Assembly (NCBI RefSeq): GCF_004363095.1
Contig: NZ_SNYO01000001.1
Coordinates: 1,116,001-1,180,000 of the forward strand
Length of the DNA: 64,000 bases
DNA from: Actinomycetospora succinea
Lineage (GTDB): Bacteria > Actinomycetota > Actinomycetes > Mycobacteriales > Pseudonocardiaceae
Reading direction: 5' to 3'
The position numbers and the translations under genes are program-made. Each line of letters opens with the position of its first letter. Position 1 is the first letter of the stretch. This document shows positions 26,530 to 35,088 of the stretch, one piece after another. The notes under the pieces are model-generated. The model was not told the origin of the DNA and made no database searches. It saw only the letters and a list, made by a program, of their open reading frames with translations.

Positions 26530-27260
26530 CCGCTCACCTGTACGACGCCGAGGTCGGCCACCGCCGCCACGAGCGCCTCGACGACGCGTTCACCCACCGC
26601 CTCTACCTGTGGCTCGTCGACCTCGACGACCTGCCCCGCCTGCCGGCGCCGCTGCGCCCGTTCGCGCGGTTCCGCGCCGCCGACCACATCGGCGACCCGC
26701 GGCGCACGATCCGGGAGAACCTCGACGCGTTCCTCGCCGCGCGGGGGATCGCGCGCCCGGCGCGGGTGCTCATGCTCGCCCACGCCCGGGTGCTCGGGTA
26801 CGTGTTCAACCCGATCACCCTGTACTGGTGCCGCGATGCGGACGGCGCGCTGACCGCGGTCGTCGCCGAGGTCCACAACACCTACGGCGGGCGCCACCAC
26901 TACCTCCTCGAGGTCGACGAGGACGGGCGCGCCCGCGTCGACAAGGACTTCTACGTCTCGCCGTTCTTCCCGGTCGACGGCGAGTACCGCATGCGCGTCC
27001 CGGAGCCGGGCGAGACGCTCGCCGCGACCGTCGTGCTGCGCCGCGAGGGCGCCACCGCGTTCGTCGCGACCCTGCGCGGGCGCCGCCGGGAGGCGACGAC
27101 GCGGACGATCCTGGGCGCCCTCGCGCGCCACCCCGCCGTCACCCTGCGCGTCGCGGCCGCGATCCGGCACCGCGGCGTCCGGCTCTGGGCCCGCGGCGTG
27201 CCCGTCGTCGCCCGCACGCCCGCCGACACCGACCGCGGGCTGGGCCAGCTGACCCGCTGA
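26526..27260 (+). CDS. DUF1365 protein
   Basis: 244 aa. Signature segments: HRRHERLDDAFTHRLYLWLVDLD at the start (HRLYLWLVDL being the core), RVLGYVFNPITLYWC near residue 95, and VHNTYGGRHHYLL. The end carries RHRGVRLWARGVPV. The function of DUF1365 is not established; it travels with the FAD oxidoreductase and cyclopropane/furan fatty acid genes. GTG overlaps the preceding stop (GTGA), so translation is coupled. Confidence 0.88.
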   Translation: MTAHLYDAEVGHRRHERLDDAFTHRLYLWLVDLDDLPRLPAPLRPFARFRAADHIGDPRRTIRENLDAFLAARGIARPARVLMLAHARVLGYVFNPITLYWCRDADGALTAVVAEVHNTYGGRHHYLLEVDEDGRARVDKDFYVSPFFPVDGEYRMRVPEPGETLAATVVLRREGATAFVATLRGRRREATTRTILGALARHPAVTLRVAAAIRHRGVRLWARGVPVVARTPADTDRGLGQLTR

Positions 27261-27278
27261 CGGGCACACTGGCCCTCC

Positions 27279-27806
27279 GTGACCGCCTCCCTCACCGTCC
27301 GCGTCGCCGAGGCCGCCGACGTCGACTCCCTGCTCGCCCTCGTCCACAGCGCCTACCGCGGCCCGTCGGGGCGTCAGGGCTGGACGTCGGAGGCCGACCT
27401 CATCGACGGCCCCCGCACGACACGCGAGCTGCTCGCCGCGGACGTCGCCGACCCGGCGATCACGGTGCTCGTGGCGGGCGACCTCGTCGGGTGCGCCGCC
27501 GTCACCCTCGCCGACGGGGCCACCACCGCGTCGTTCGGGATGTTCGCGGTGCGCCCGGACGCGCAGTCGAGCGGCGCCGGGTCGACGCTGCTGCGCGCCG
27601 CCGAGGACACCGCCCGCGAGCGCGGCGCGTCGGTCCTGGAGATGTGCGTCATCGACCGGCGCGCCGAGCTCATCGCCTGGTACGAGCGGCGCGGCTACGT
27701 CCGCACCGGCGAGTCCCGGCCCTTCCCGTACGGCGAGGAGGGCGTCGGCGTGCCCCGCGACGACGACTTCAGGTTCGCCGTGCTGGAGAAGGATCTGCGA
27801 GGCTGA
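27279..27806 (+). CDS. GNAT-family N-acetyltransferase
   Basis: 175 aa, single GNAT domain. The acetyl-CoA motif A is FGMFAVRPDAQSSGAGSTLL, where the usual QxxGxG/A is QSSGAG; ELIAWYERRGYVRTGE is motif B. Acceptor unknown. CACACT (27265-27270) lies 8 nt before the GTG, a possible leaderless -10. It is followed 4 bp later by the glycosylase gene. Confidence 0.82.
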   Translation: MTASLTVRVAEAADVDSLLALVHSAYRGPSGRQGWTSEADLIDGPRTTRELLAADVADPAITVLVAGDLVGCAAVTLADGATTASFGMFAVRPDAQSSGAGSTLLRAAEDTARERGASVLEMCVIDRRAELIAWYERRGYVRTGESRPFPYGEEGVGVPRDDDFRFAVLEKDLRG

Positions 27807-27810
27807 CACC

Positions 27811-28413
27811 GTGCCCGACCTGACCCTCGCCCAGGACACCGAGGCCGACGCGGTCCTGAGCGCCAACCCGCTGGCGCTGCTCATCGGCATGCTGCTCGAC
27901 CAGCAGTTCCCGATGGAGCGCGCCTTCGCCTCGCCCGCCCTGCTCACCGAGCGCCTCGGCGGCCCGCTGACCGCCGCGGGCATCGCGGAGTACGACACCG
28001 AGGCGCTCGTCGCGGCGTTCACCGGCCCGCCGGCGCTGCACCGCTACCCGCGCTCGATGGCCGAGCGGGTGCAGGCGCTGTGCCGGCTGCTCGTCGAGGA
28101 CTGGGGTGGCGAGGCCGAGCGGCTGTGGACCGACGCCGGCTCGGGACGCGAGGTGCTCGCCAACCTGCAGTCGCTGCCCGGCTTCGGCAAGCAGAAGGCC
28201 CAGATCTTCACGGCGCTGCTGGGCAAGCAGTGCGGCGTGACGCCCGAGGGCTGGCGCGAGGCCGCCGGCTCCTACGGCGACGAGGGCTCGCGCCGGTCGA
28301 TCGCCGACGTCGTCGACCCGGTGACGCTCGGCGAGGTGCGCGACTTCAAGCAGGCCCAGAAGAAGGCGGCCAAGGCCGCGAAGGCCGAGGCGTCGTCGTC
28401 GGCACCGTCCTGA
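27811..28413 (+). CDS. HhH-GPD-type base-excision DNA repair protein
   Basis: 200 aa. The helix-hairpin-helix is ANLQSLPGFGKQKAQIFTALLGK near residue 115 (core LPGFGKQKA). A preceding segment LLIGMLLDQQFPMERAF starts the glycosylase fold. The usual catalytic Asp region around PVTLGEVRDFKQ was not assigned, so lesion specificity or even activity is uncertain. The last 25 residues are Lys/Ala-rich (KKAAKAAKAEA), likely a flexible DNA-binding tail. Actinobacteria widely carry this short form. Confidence 0.82.
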   Translation: MPDLTLAQDTEADAVLSANPLALLIGMLLDQQFPMERAFASPALLTERLGGPLTAAGIAEYDTEALVAAFTGPPALHRYPRSMAERVQALCRLLVEDWGGEAERLWTDAGSGREVLANLQSLPGFGKQKAQIFTALLGKQCGVTPEGWREAAGSYGDEGSRRSIADVVDPVTLGEVRDFKQAQKKAAKAAKAEASSSAPS

Positions 28414-28495
28414 CTGGCGCCGACGGCGCGCAAGGTTCAGGGTGGCGCATGAGGGCACCCGTGGGGGACGGCCGGTGCTCAAGGAGGCGACACAC

Positions 28496-28927
28496 GTGGT
28501 GAACCGACGTCAGGACGACGACGGACAGCCGATCCTGATCACCCAGGCCGCGATCTCGTACGACGAGGAGTTCGCCGCCCGCAAGAAGCGCTACTCGCTG
28601 ATCATGGCGTGCCGCATCCCGTGCCTCGTGCTCGCCGGCGTGGCCGGCATCGGGTTCAACCTGCCGTGGGTCGCGGTCGCGTTCATCGTGCTGTCGGTGC
28701 CGCTGCCGTGGGTCGCCGTGCTGATCGCCAACGACCGGCCGCCGAAGAAGGCCGAGAAGGCCAACCGCTACCGCCGCAGCCACCAGGAGCTCGGCGCGGT
28801 CCCCGAGGCGCAGATCATCGAGGCGGCCGAGGCCCTCGAGCGGCGCGACCAGCGCACGGAGTCGCCGCGCCAGCCCCAGCAGGACGCCGCGGAGCACGCG
28901 CCCCCGCGCACGGGCACCGAGGGCTAG
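28496..28927 (+). CDS. DUF3099 membrane protein
   Basis: 143 aa. DUF3099 opening PILITQAAISYDEEFAARKKRY followed by two membrane spans (MACRIPCLVLAGVAGIGF and VAFIVLSVPLPWVAVLIA), then a charged cytoplasmic tail of 50 residues. Function unknown. The GTG at 28496 is chosen because AAGGAGG (28481-28487) lies 8 nt upstream; an in-frame GTG at 28442 has none. Confidence 0.84.
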   Translation: MVNRRQDDDGQPILITQAAISYDEEFAARKKRYSLIMACRIPCLVLAGVAGIGFNLPWVAVAFIVLSVPLPWVAVLIANDRPPKKAEKANRYRRSHQELGAVPEAQIIEAAEALERRDQRTESPRQPQQDAAEHAPPRTGTEG

Positions 28928-28942
28928 CACCGCGATACTCGG

Positions 28943-28966
28943 CCCCGGGAGGTCCGCGACCCGGGG
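28943..28966 (+). promoter_or_regulatory. Hairpin overlapping the ribosome site of the next gene
   Basis: CCCCGGG (28943-28949) pairs with CCCGGGG (28960-28966). The right arm overlaps the GGGGGAG ribosome site of the gene at 28973, so folding would mask it. A GATACT -10-like hexamer at 28934-28939 would start transcription just before the hairpin. Confidence 0.35.
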
Positions 28967-28972
28967 GAGCAG

Positions 28973-29428
28973 ATGACCGTCACGTTCGAGCGTCTCGGAC
29001 GGTGGTTCCTGGCCGGCGCCGCACTGAGCGCCGGAGCGCTGGTCGTCGTCCTGCTGCTGCTCGAGGGCACCGCCCGGCTGGCGTCGTCGATCGCGCTGGG
29101 TGCCCTCGGGGCGAGCCTGCTGATCCAGGGCGTGGTGTGGACGACGCTGCAGCGCCGCTGGTTCGGCAGCCCGGCCGCCCTGCGCCTCACGGCCACGCGC
29201 GGGACCCCGGCCCTGGCGCGGGTCGCCGGCGTCACCAGCACCACGAGCGCCATCGGCAACGAGGCGATCCCGGTGCTCGACCTCGACGTCGGCGGACGCC
29301 TGGTCCGGCGACGGGTGCGCGTGCCGTTCAACCACGCCGCCGACGTCCGCGTCGGGCGGATGCTGCCGGTCCGCCTCGACCCCGAAGGCTCGCCGGTGAT
29401 CGTGGTCGAGTGGGACGCCGTGCGCTGA
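28973..29428 (+). CDS. Small two-span membrane protein, DUF3592-like
   Basis: 151 aa. Two adjacent hydrophobic helices (WFLAGAALSAGALVVVLLLL and SSIALGALGASLLIQGVVW) are followed by a beta-rich domain of about 90 residues (TATRGTPALARVAGVTST ... PVRLDPEGSPVIVVEW) that resembles DUF3592/OB-like modules. No catalytic residues seen. The stop codon TGA abuts the stop of the convergent DUF1996 gene in the shared palindrome TGATCA. Confidence 0.65.
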   Translation: MTVTFERLGRWFLAGAALSAGALVVVLLLLEGTARLASSIALGALGASLLIQGVVWTTLQRRWFGSPAALRLTATRGTPALARVAGVTSTTSAIGNEAIPVLDLDVGGRLVRRRVRVPFNHAADVRVGRMLPVRLDPEGSPVIVVEWDAVR

Positions 29429-30982
29429 TCAGGCGCCGGGCCGCAGCGGGGCGGCGAGCGCCGGGAGGCGCGTGAGCCCGGGGAGCGGCCCGAGGGCGTC
29501 CGTGGGGTCGGCCGCCACGCCCGACGCCTCGGGGACGGGCAGCGTCGCCGGCGGGGCGAGCGAGGCGGGGCCGTCGGCGCCGGGGATCCGGGCCGTGGCG
29601 GCGAAACCGGGGCGCGCGACCGCCGCGGCGCGCTTCCCGTGGGCGGTCGCGTGCGTGGCGAGCGCGTGGGCGAAGGTCTGCGAGCGCGGCACGCGGTCGG
29701 ACGACGCGGTGGAGCCCGAGGCGGCCCCGTCCTGCTCGGGGCCCTGGACGCAGCGGCGCGCGGCGTTGATGCACGCGGCGCCCTCCTCGGCGCGGCGCTC
29801 CGAGGACAGGTACTCGAGCAGGGCGTGGTCGGTGATCGGGTCGTGCTGCTGCTCGGGGAAGCTGTCGATCGCGAACTGGCGCCCCGGCGGCGGATCGGCG
29901 TAGCTCACCGTGATCCGCAGCGCCGGGACCGGGACCAGGTCGTCGTCGCACTCGCCGTTCTCGTCGGGGTAGACGATGTGGGTCGTGTGGTCCTCGGAGT
30001 CGAGGTCCTGGCCGTTCCAGCAGCTCGGGAAGTCGTAGATCCGCTGCAGCGCCGACCCCTGCGGGCACATCGTGTAGAGGTCGGTCAGCCGCCCGCCCGC
30101 GCCGGTGCAGGTGTACTTGGCGTTGGCGCCCTCGCCGTCGTTGGTGCCGGCCTTGGCCGACCCGGTGACCAGGGCGATGTTCAGCGGCAGCGCCTCGGTC
30201 TGCCGGCTGCCGTGGCCGTGGAAGGTGAAGTCGACCGCCGTGGGCTCGACGAGCGAGCCCACGTTCCCGTCGAGGCTGCCGCCGTCGACGCCGACGTCGG
30301 GCCCCTGCTGGCGCAGGTCGCGCAGCACGGGCCAGAAGATGGGGGAGCGGTCGCCGTTGGTGCAGGTGGTGGCCGTCTCCTCGAGCGTCTCCTCGTCGGA
30401 GGCGAAGTTGGTGCCCTCGTTGCCCGCGTAGTCGTGGGTGTGCTGGGCGCCGTTCCGCTTGCCGGGCGTGATCAGGTAGTTGTCCGAGTTCTTGTGGTCG
30501 CTGACCGCGCACCGGATCGTGTAGCTCCCGCCGGAGAACGCGCCGCCCTCGCCCGTGAAGGCCCCGCGCTGCACCCGCTGGATGTCGACGTACTCGTTCG
30601 CCGCGGCCCGGCCGGCCTGGTCGCGCCCCGGGAACTCCTCGTCGTCCTCCTGGTCACCGCCGCCGCCCCGGCCGCCGCCCTGGTCAGCGTCCTGATCGTC
30701 GGACTGCTCGTCGTCGGACTGCTCGTCGTCGGACTGCTCGTCGTCACCGCCCGACCCGTCCGCGTCGTCCTCCGCCGCGGCGACCACCACCCCGCCGGGC
30801 GGGACCGCGGACGGCTCGCCGACCCGGAGGGCGAGGCAGAGCAGCACGATCGCGGCGGCCACGGCGAGGACGGCGACCCGGACGTCGCGCGGGCGGCGAC
30901 GGGGCTGCTCGAGGACGTCCCAGGGGCTGCTCTCGCGGGGCGTCACGCCACGCCGCCGCCGTCCCCACGCCGACCCGCTCAT
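29429..30982 (-). CDS. Membrane-anchored DUF1996 protein with acidic repeat linker
   Basis: 517 aa. A basic N terminus and one membrane span (VRVAVLAVAAAIVLLCLAL, about residue 35) make it a type II or uncleaved-signal protein with the rest outside. A very acidic linker with three perfect DDEQS repeats (about residues 81-95) leads to the DUF1996 domain, recognised from GAQHTHDYAGNEGTNF, FPSCWNGQDLDSEDH and THIVYPDENGECDDD. Four or more cysteines suggest disulfides. The last 110 residues are Ala/Pro-rich. Function unknown; bacterial DUF1996 proteins are uncharacterised to my knowledge. Confidence 0.78.
   Translation of the reverse strand: MSGSAWGRRRRGVTPRESSPWDVLEQPRRRPRDVRVAVLAVAAAIVLLCLALRVGEPSAVPPGGVVVAAAEDDADGSGGDDEQSDDEQSDDEQSDDQDADQGGGRGGGGDQEDDEEFPGRDQAGRAAANEYVDIQRVQRGAFTGEGGAFSGGSYTIRCAVSDHKNSDNYLITPGKRNGAQHTHDYAGNEGTNFASDEETLEETATTCTNGDRSPIFWPVLRDLRQQGPDVGVDGGSLDGNVGSLVEPTAVDFTFHGHGSRQTEALPLNIALVTGSAKAGTNDGEGANAKYTCTGAGGRLTDLYTMCPQGSALQRIYDFPSCWNGQDLDSEDHTTHIVYPDENGECDDDLVPVPALRITVSYADPPPGRQFAIDSFPEQQHDPITDHALLEYLSSERRAEEGAACINAARRCVQGPEQDGAASGSTASSDRVPRSQTFAHALATHATAHGKRAAAVARPGFAATARIPGADGPASLAPPATLPVPEASGVAADPTDALGPLPGLTRLPALAAPLRPGA
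30698..30742 (-). repeat. Three perfect 15-bp tandem repeats inside the DUF1996 gene
   Basis: Units 30698-30712, 30713-30727 and 30728-30742 are identical and encode Asp-Asp-Glu-Gln-Ser on the minus strand. The unit is in frame, so copy-number change would only lengthen or shorten the acidic linker. Confidence 0.9.
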
Positions 30983-31022
30983 CGCCCTCCGTCCCTGGAG
31001 CCCCTGTCCGGTGTCGCGGACG

Positions 31023-32252
31023 CTAGCCGCGCGTCCACGCCGCCGGGTGCGCTTTGGCGGAACTCGCAGCGCCCCGCGGCGGCGCGTCCCGGCGGTCGCC
31101 GAGCCACGGGTCGGACCCGGGCGGGACGGCGCGCGACCAGGGACCCGGCCCGGCCGGACGGCGGGGTGGGGCCACCACCGGGACCGGGTGCGAGGGCGTG
31201 CCGAGGACGCGGACCGGGCCCGAGACCGGCTCGCGCCGGGCCGGGATCGGCCCGGGATCGGGCCCCACGACCACCGGCCCGGACGACGGGCGCACGCGCG
31301 CCGGGCGGCCGGGACGGCGCGGCGCCGGGCGCTCGACCCGGATCTCGGTGATCTCGCCGGGAGCCTCGGGGATCGGGGTGCGCTCTGGGCGGGCGACGAG
31401 CGCGGGCGGCCCCCACGCGCCGTCGTCGGCGGCCGGTGCGGGATCCGGGGTCGCCGCCGCCCCCGCCCACGGCCGGTCGAGCAGCGGGGGCCAGGGCCAG
31501 CGCTCCTCGAGCCCGCGGCAGCGGGCGCACCCCAGCCCCAGCACGAGCCCGAACACGAGGTGGCCCAGCAGGGAGAGCGTCACCGTGGTGACCGTCAGCG
31601 GGAACATCAGCCGCTCGCCGCGCGGCGCGACGGCGACCGTGGCGATGAGCCCCGTCCACACCGGGAAGACGGCGAAGACGACCGCGGCGGCGACGGTGGC
31701 CCGCTCGCCCCACCGGCGCAGGCCCGTCGCGGCGACGAGCAGGAAGAAGACGACGCCGATGCCGCCGCCGTCGCCGACGTAGCGCCAGAGGTAGCCCACG
31801 ACCGCGCCGACGCCCGTGGACCCGCCGTCGACGCCGAGGATCCAGGTGCCGACCGTGGGGATGAAGTCGCCCCACCACCCGAGCAGGTAGACCGAGTCGA
31901 GGCGCACCGCGTCGTAGACCAGCGTCGCGATCACGCCCCAGATCGCGCCCATCAGCACGATCCGGTCCTCGCCGACGGGGGAGAACACGCCGAGCAGCAG
32001 CACCGCGAGTGTCAGCGGCACCACGACCAGCCCGGCCGTGACGTTCATCGGGGCCAGCCCGAACACGTGGACCGAGATCGCCAGGAGGGGCAGCGCCGCC
32101 ACCAGCAGGTGCAGGCCCAGGCGGCCGAGGCGCACCCGGTGCTCGCAGGCGAAGGCGAGCGCGTCGCGCACGAGCGACCCGGGATCGCCCGGGATCTCCT
32201 CGGGCGGGACCACGAACGCGGCGCGCCGGGGCGCGCGGACCGGATGGGTCAC
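31023..32252 (-). CDS. Multi-span membrane protein with long proline/arginine-rich tail
   Basis: 409 aa. Seven or so hydrophobic segments in the first 245 residues (for example LHLLVAALPLLAISVHVFGL, LVVVPLTLAVLLLGVF, VVFFLLVAATGL), then a cluster CARCRGLEERWPW and a disordered Pro/Arg-rich tail of about 160 residues. No family recognised. GTG start with AGGAG 7 nt upstream. It lies 40 bp upstream of the DUF1996 gene on the same strand, so the two may form one transcription unit and a common envelope function (inference). Confidence 0.75.
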   Translation of the reverse strand: MTHPVRAPRRAAFVVPPEEIPGDPGSLVRDALAFACEHRVRLGRLGLHLLVAALPLLAISVHVFGLAPMNVTAGLVVVPLTLAVLLLGVFSPVGEDRIVLMGAIWGVIATLVYDAVRLDSVYLLGWWGDFIPTVGTWILGVDGGSTGVGAVVGYLWRYVGDGGGIGVVFFLLVAATGLRRWGERATVAAAVVFAVFPVWTGLIATVAVAPRGERLMFPLTVTTVTLSLLGHLVFGLVLGLGCARCRGLEERWPWPPLLDRPWAGAAATPDPAPAADDGAWGPPALVARPERTPIPEAPGEITEIRVERPAPRRPGRPARVRPSSGPVVVGPDPGPIPARREPVSGPVRVLGTPSHPVPVVAPPRRPAGPGPWSRAVPPGSDPWLGDRRDAPPRGAASSAKAHPAAWTRG

Positions 32253-32412
32253 GAGGTCTCCTCACCGCCGCCGGACCACCGACGAGGTCACCGTGACAGC
32301 CGCGGCGAGGGCGTGGGTGCCGTTTCGCGGGATTGGCCGGGCAGCCTGCGGGAACGCGATCGGGGCCGCCCGGCGTGGGTCCCGTGTCAGGCCGGTGGGG
32401 CATCATGGGGGC

Positions 32413-32664
32413 ATGAGCCAGACCGCCGTGCTTCCCGACACCAGCCCGCAGGGGACCGACCGCACGGGCGACGACGAGCCGAAGATGTTCCACTACGTCC
32501 GGAAGAACAAGGTGGCCGAGTCGGCGGTCACCGGTTCCATGGTCGTGGCGCTCTGCGGCGAGACCTTCCCGGTCACGCGCTCGCCGAAGCCCGGGTCGCC
32601 GGTCTGCCCGAAGTGCAAGGAGATCTTCAACAAGATGCCCCGCGGCGGGGACGACGGCGAGTAG
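32413..32664 (+). CDS. DUF3039 zinc-binding small protein
   Basis: 83 aa. The family core is FHYVRKNKVAESAVTG, ALCGETFPV and CPKCKEIF; the cysteines (one in CGE, two in CPKC) could bind zinc. Function unknown. It is regularly followed by an SF2 helicase in actinobacteria, as here (45 bp). CATCAT (32401-32406) six bases before the ATG fits a leaderless promoter. Confidence 0.88.
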   Translation: MSQTAVLPDTSPQGTDRTGDDEPKMFHYVRKNKVAESAVTGSMVVALCGETFPVTRSPKPGSPVCPKCKEIFNKMPRGGDDGE

Positions 32665-32709
32665 GTCCGCTCCGGCAGGTACCCCGTCCCACTCCGCCCC
32701 GGAGGGCCG

Positions 32710-34485
32710 TTGACCACCCGCGCGACCGGTAGCCCGACCAGCACCGATCCCTCGGGAGCACGACCGCTGCGACAGTGGCAGCGGCGCGCCCTGACCCGTT
32801 ACCTCAGCGACCGGCCTCGCGACTTCCTGGCCGTCGCGACGCCCGGCGCCGGCAAGACGACGTTCGCGCTGCGGGCGGCCACCGAGCTGCTCGGCGACCG
32901 CTCCGTCGACACCGTGACGATCGTCTGCCCCACCGAGCACCTCAAGCACCAGTGGGCCGAGGCGGCCCGGGGCGCGGGCCTGGCCATCGACCCCGAGTTC
33001 TCCAACAGCGTCGGGCGCACCTCCACCGACTTCCAGGGCGTCGCGGTGACCTACGCCCAGGTCGCCGCGCACCCGGTGCTGCACATGAACCGCACCGAGG
33101 GCCGGCGCACCCTGGTGATCTTCGACGAGATCCACCACGCCGGCGACGCCAAGTCCTGGGGCGAGGCGACGCGCGAGGCGTTCGCCGGCGCCACCCGCCG
33201 GCTGGCGCTGACGGGGACGCCGTTCCGGTCCGACGACAGCCCGATCCCGTTCATCACCTACGAGCCGGACTCCGTCGGCGTCCTGCGCTCACGCCCGGAC
33301 CACTCCTACGGCTACGCCGACGCGCTGGCCGACGGGGTCGTGCGCCCCGTGGTGTTCCTGGCCTACTCGGGGCAGGCGAGCTGGCGCACCAGCGCAGGCG
33401 AGGAGATGACCGCCCGCCTGGGCGAGCCCCTCACCGCCGAGCAGAACGCGCGGGCCTGGAAGACCGCGCTCGATCCCAAGGGCGAGTGGATGCCGGCGGT
33501 CCTGCAGGCCGCCGACACCCGGCTGACCCAGCTGCGCCAGGGCGGGGTGCCCGACGCGGGCGGGCTCGTCATCGCCACCGACCACACCACGGCCAAGGCC
33601 TACGCCACCCTGCTGCGCCGGATCGCCGGCGAGGAGCCGGTGGTCGTGCTCTCCGACGACCCGAAGGCGTCCGGGCGCATCGCCGAGTTCTCCCGCACGA
33701 ACGACCGCTGGCTGGTCGCCGTGCGCATGGTCTCCGAGGGCGTCGACGTCCCCCGCCTCGCCGTCGGCGTCTACGCCACCAGCGCGTCGACCCCGCTGTT
33801 CTTCGCCCAGGCCGTCGGGCGCTTCGTGCGCTCGCGGCGCCCGGGCGAGACGGCCAGCGTCTTCCTGCCCAGCGTGCCGTCGCTGCTCACCCTCGCCAGC
33901 GAGCTCGAGGTGCAGCGCGACCACGTGCTCGGCGAGCCCCACCGCCCGAAGGAGGGCTGGGAGGACGACCTCCTCGAGGCGGCCAACCGCACCGAGGACG
34001 AGCCCGGCGAGCAGGAGAAGGCGTTCGAGGCCCTCTCGGCGGAGGCCGAGCTGGACCAGCTGATCTACGACGGGTCCTCGTTCGGCACCGCCGCGGGCGT
34101 GGGGACGGCCGAGGAGCAGGACTACCTCGGGCTCCCCGGGCTCCTCGAGCCCGACCAGGTGCGGGCCCTCCTGCGGCGCCGCCAGAGCGAGCAGCTCGAC
34201 GAGCAGGCGGCCCGCGAGCCGGCACCGTCACCGGTGACGACGGCCGAGCAGCCGGACCGGCCGGCCCCCGCCCGCGAGTTCCGCCGCGACGTCGGCGTGG
34301 CCGAGCGGCTCAAGGACCTGCGGCGCGAGCTCAACGCGCTCGTCGCGGCGCACCACCACCGCACCGGCAAGCCGCACGGCCAGATCCACGGCGATCTCCG
34401 CAAGTACTGCGGCGGCCCGGCGACCCCGATGGCCTCGCTCGAGCAGATCGAGGAGCGGATCGCGACCCTGCGGTCCTGGCGCTGA
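32710..34485 (+). CDS. DEAD/DEAH-box SF2 helicase
   Basis: 591 aa. Motif I ATPGAGKT near residue 43, motif II FDEIHH near 138, motif III LTGTPFRSD near 170, and motif VI QAVGRFVRSRR near 365, so both RecA-like lobes are complete. The C-terminal 200 residues are acidic then basic, ending in a helical AAHHHRTGKPHGQIHGDL region (split: AAHHHRTGKPHG, QIHGDLRKYC) specific to this actinobacterial group. Substrate (DNA or RNA) unknown. TTG start with GGAGGG just upstream; the frame has no better start. Probably co-transcribed with DUF3039. Confidence 0.88.
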   Translation: MTTRATGSPTSTDPSGARPLRQWQRRALTRYLSDRPRDFLAVATPGAGKTTFALRAATELLGDRSVDTVTIVCPTEHLKHQWAEAARGAGLAIDPEFSNSVGRTSTDFQGVAVTYAQVAAHPVLHMNRTEGRRTLVIFDEIHHAGDAKSWGEATREAFAGATRRLALTGTPFRSDDSPIPFITYEPDSVGVLRSRPDHSYGYADALADGVVRPVVFLAYSGQASWRTSAGEEMTARLGEPLTAEQNARAWKTALDPKGEWMPAVLQAADTRLTQLRQGGVPDAGGLVIATDHTTAKAYATLLRRIAGEEPVVVLSDDPKASGRIAEFSRTNDRWLVAVRMVSEGVDVPRLAVGVYATSASTPLFFAQAVGRFVRSRRPGETASVFLPSVPSLLTLASELEVQRDHVLGEPHRPKEGWEDDLLEAANRTEDEPGEQEKAFEALSAEAELDQLIYDGSSFGTAAGVGTAEEQDYLGLPGLLEPDQVRALLRRRQSEQLDEQAAREPAPSPVTTAEQPDRPAPAREFRRDVGVAERLKDLRRELNALVAAHHHRTGKPHGQIHGDLRKYCGGPATPMASLEQIEERIATLRSWR

Positions 34486-34515
34486 TCGTCGACGGAGCGT
34501 GGCCGGTCGGTGACG

Positions 34516-34531
34516 TGTGGTTCATATCACA
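34516..34531. promoter_or_regulatory. CRP-family-like binding site
   Basis: TGTGG-TTCATA-TCACA matches the TGTGA-N6-TCACA pattern bound by CRP-family regulators (including the actinobacterial Cmr/Crp group) with one mismatch. It stands out in AT content. No plus-strand gene begins near it, so its target is unclear. Confidence 0.35.
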
Positions 34532-34812
34532 CACGGTGGCGATCGTCAGCTGTCGCCGTCGTCGCGGTCCGACACGGCGACGACACCGTGTTCACCGCAG
34601 CGTCACGATCGAGTGATGATCACGCCGTCACGGCGGGCTCGCCACGGGACGAAGTGGCTGGACCGGATGCGCAGGAGGCGATGGTCCGAGGTCGGACGAG
34701 TCGTGATCACCGGCCCCGGACCCCGATCCGGGCAGACCGGACGAACGTCCGCGGGCGGTCGCGGCGTCCGTGATCACCGATGATCGCTCCGGAGATCCGC
34801 CCCCACACACGA

Positions 34813-34846
34813 CGACGGGCGGGGACCTCGTGGTCCCCGCCCGTCG
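34813..34846 (-). terminator. 15-bp stem terminator of the DUF7455 gene
   Basis: Arms 34813-34827 and 34832-34846 are perfect complements around a 4-nt loop, 54 bp beyond the stop of the minus-strand DUF7455 gene. The following minus-strand bases (TCGTGTG) contain only a weak T content. Confidence 0.8.
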
Positions 34847-34899
34847 CGGTGTTGGTCTCGGTCGTGCTGTTGTCGAAGAAACTGCTGGTCAGCTGGCTG

Positions 34900-35088
34900 T
34901 CATGCGCTCTCTCCGGCCTGCATGTCCACCGACAGCTCCTTCAACTTGGCCTCGTGGGCCCGGGCGTGGTGCCCGCAGAAGAGGAGTTCTCCACCGGAGG
35001 GCAGTACGGCGCGCACCTTTGCCGCTGCACCGCAGCGATCGCAGCGGTCCGAGGCGGTGAGTTCTGGCCGGGTCAGGGTGCCGGGCAT
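34900..35088 (-). CDS. DUF7455 small zinc-binding protein
   Basis: 62 aa. Cysteines in SDRCDRCGAAAKV and a C-terminal LLFCGHHARAHEAKL provide a likely CxxC...CxxH zinc site. This highly conserved actinobacterial miniprotein has no known function. The ATG at 35088 is preferred since GGAGGGAG lies about 7 bases upstream; the ATG two codons earlier (35094) is too close to it. Confidence 0.82.
   Translation of the reverse strand: MPGTLTRPELTASDRCDRCGAAAKVRAVLPSGGELLFCGHHARAHEAKLKELSVDMQAGESA

Larger units (their letters stand above)
34486..34899. other. Gene-poor region after the helicase
   Basis: No convincing gene. It contains a CRP-like dyad (34516-34531), an 8-bp inverted repeat (34558-34565 with 34577-34584) that may end helicase transcription, three TGATCA sites within 160 bp (near 34618, 34704 and 34771, the last two inside GTGATCAC), and the DUF7455 terminator. 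A 56-codon basic frame from the ATG near 34617 has no ribosome site or recognisable family and is not called. Confidence 0.5.

Noticed and set aside
34510-34773. 87- or 88-codon plus-strand frames after the helicase gene
   Set aside because: No ribosome site, skewed composition and no recognisable family.
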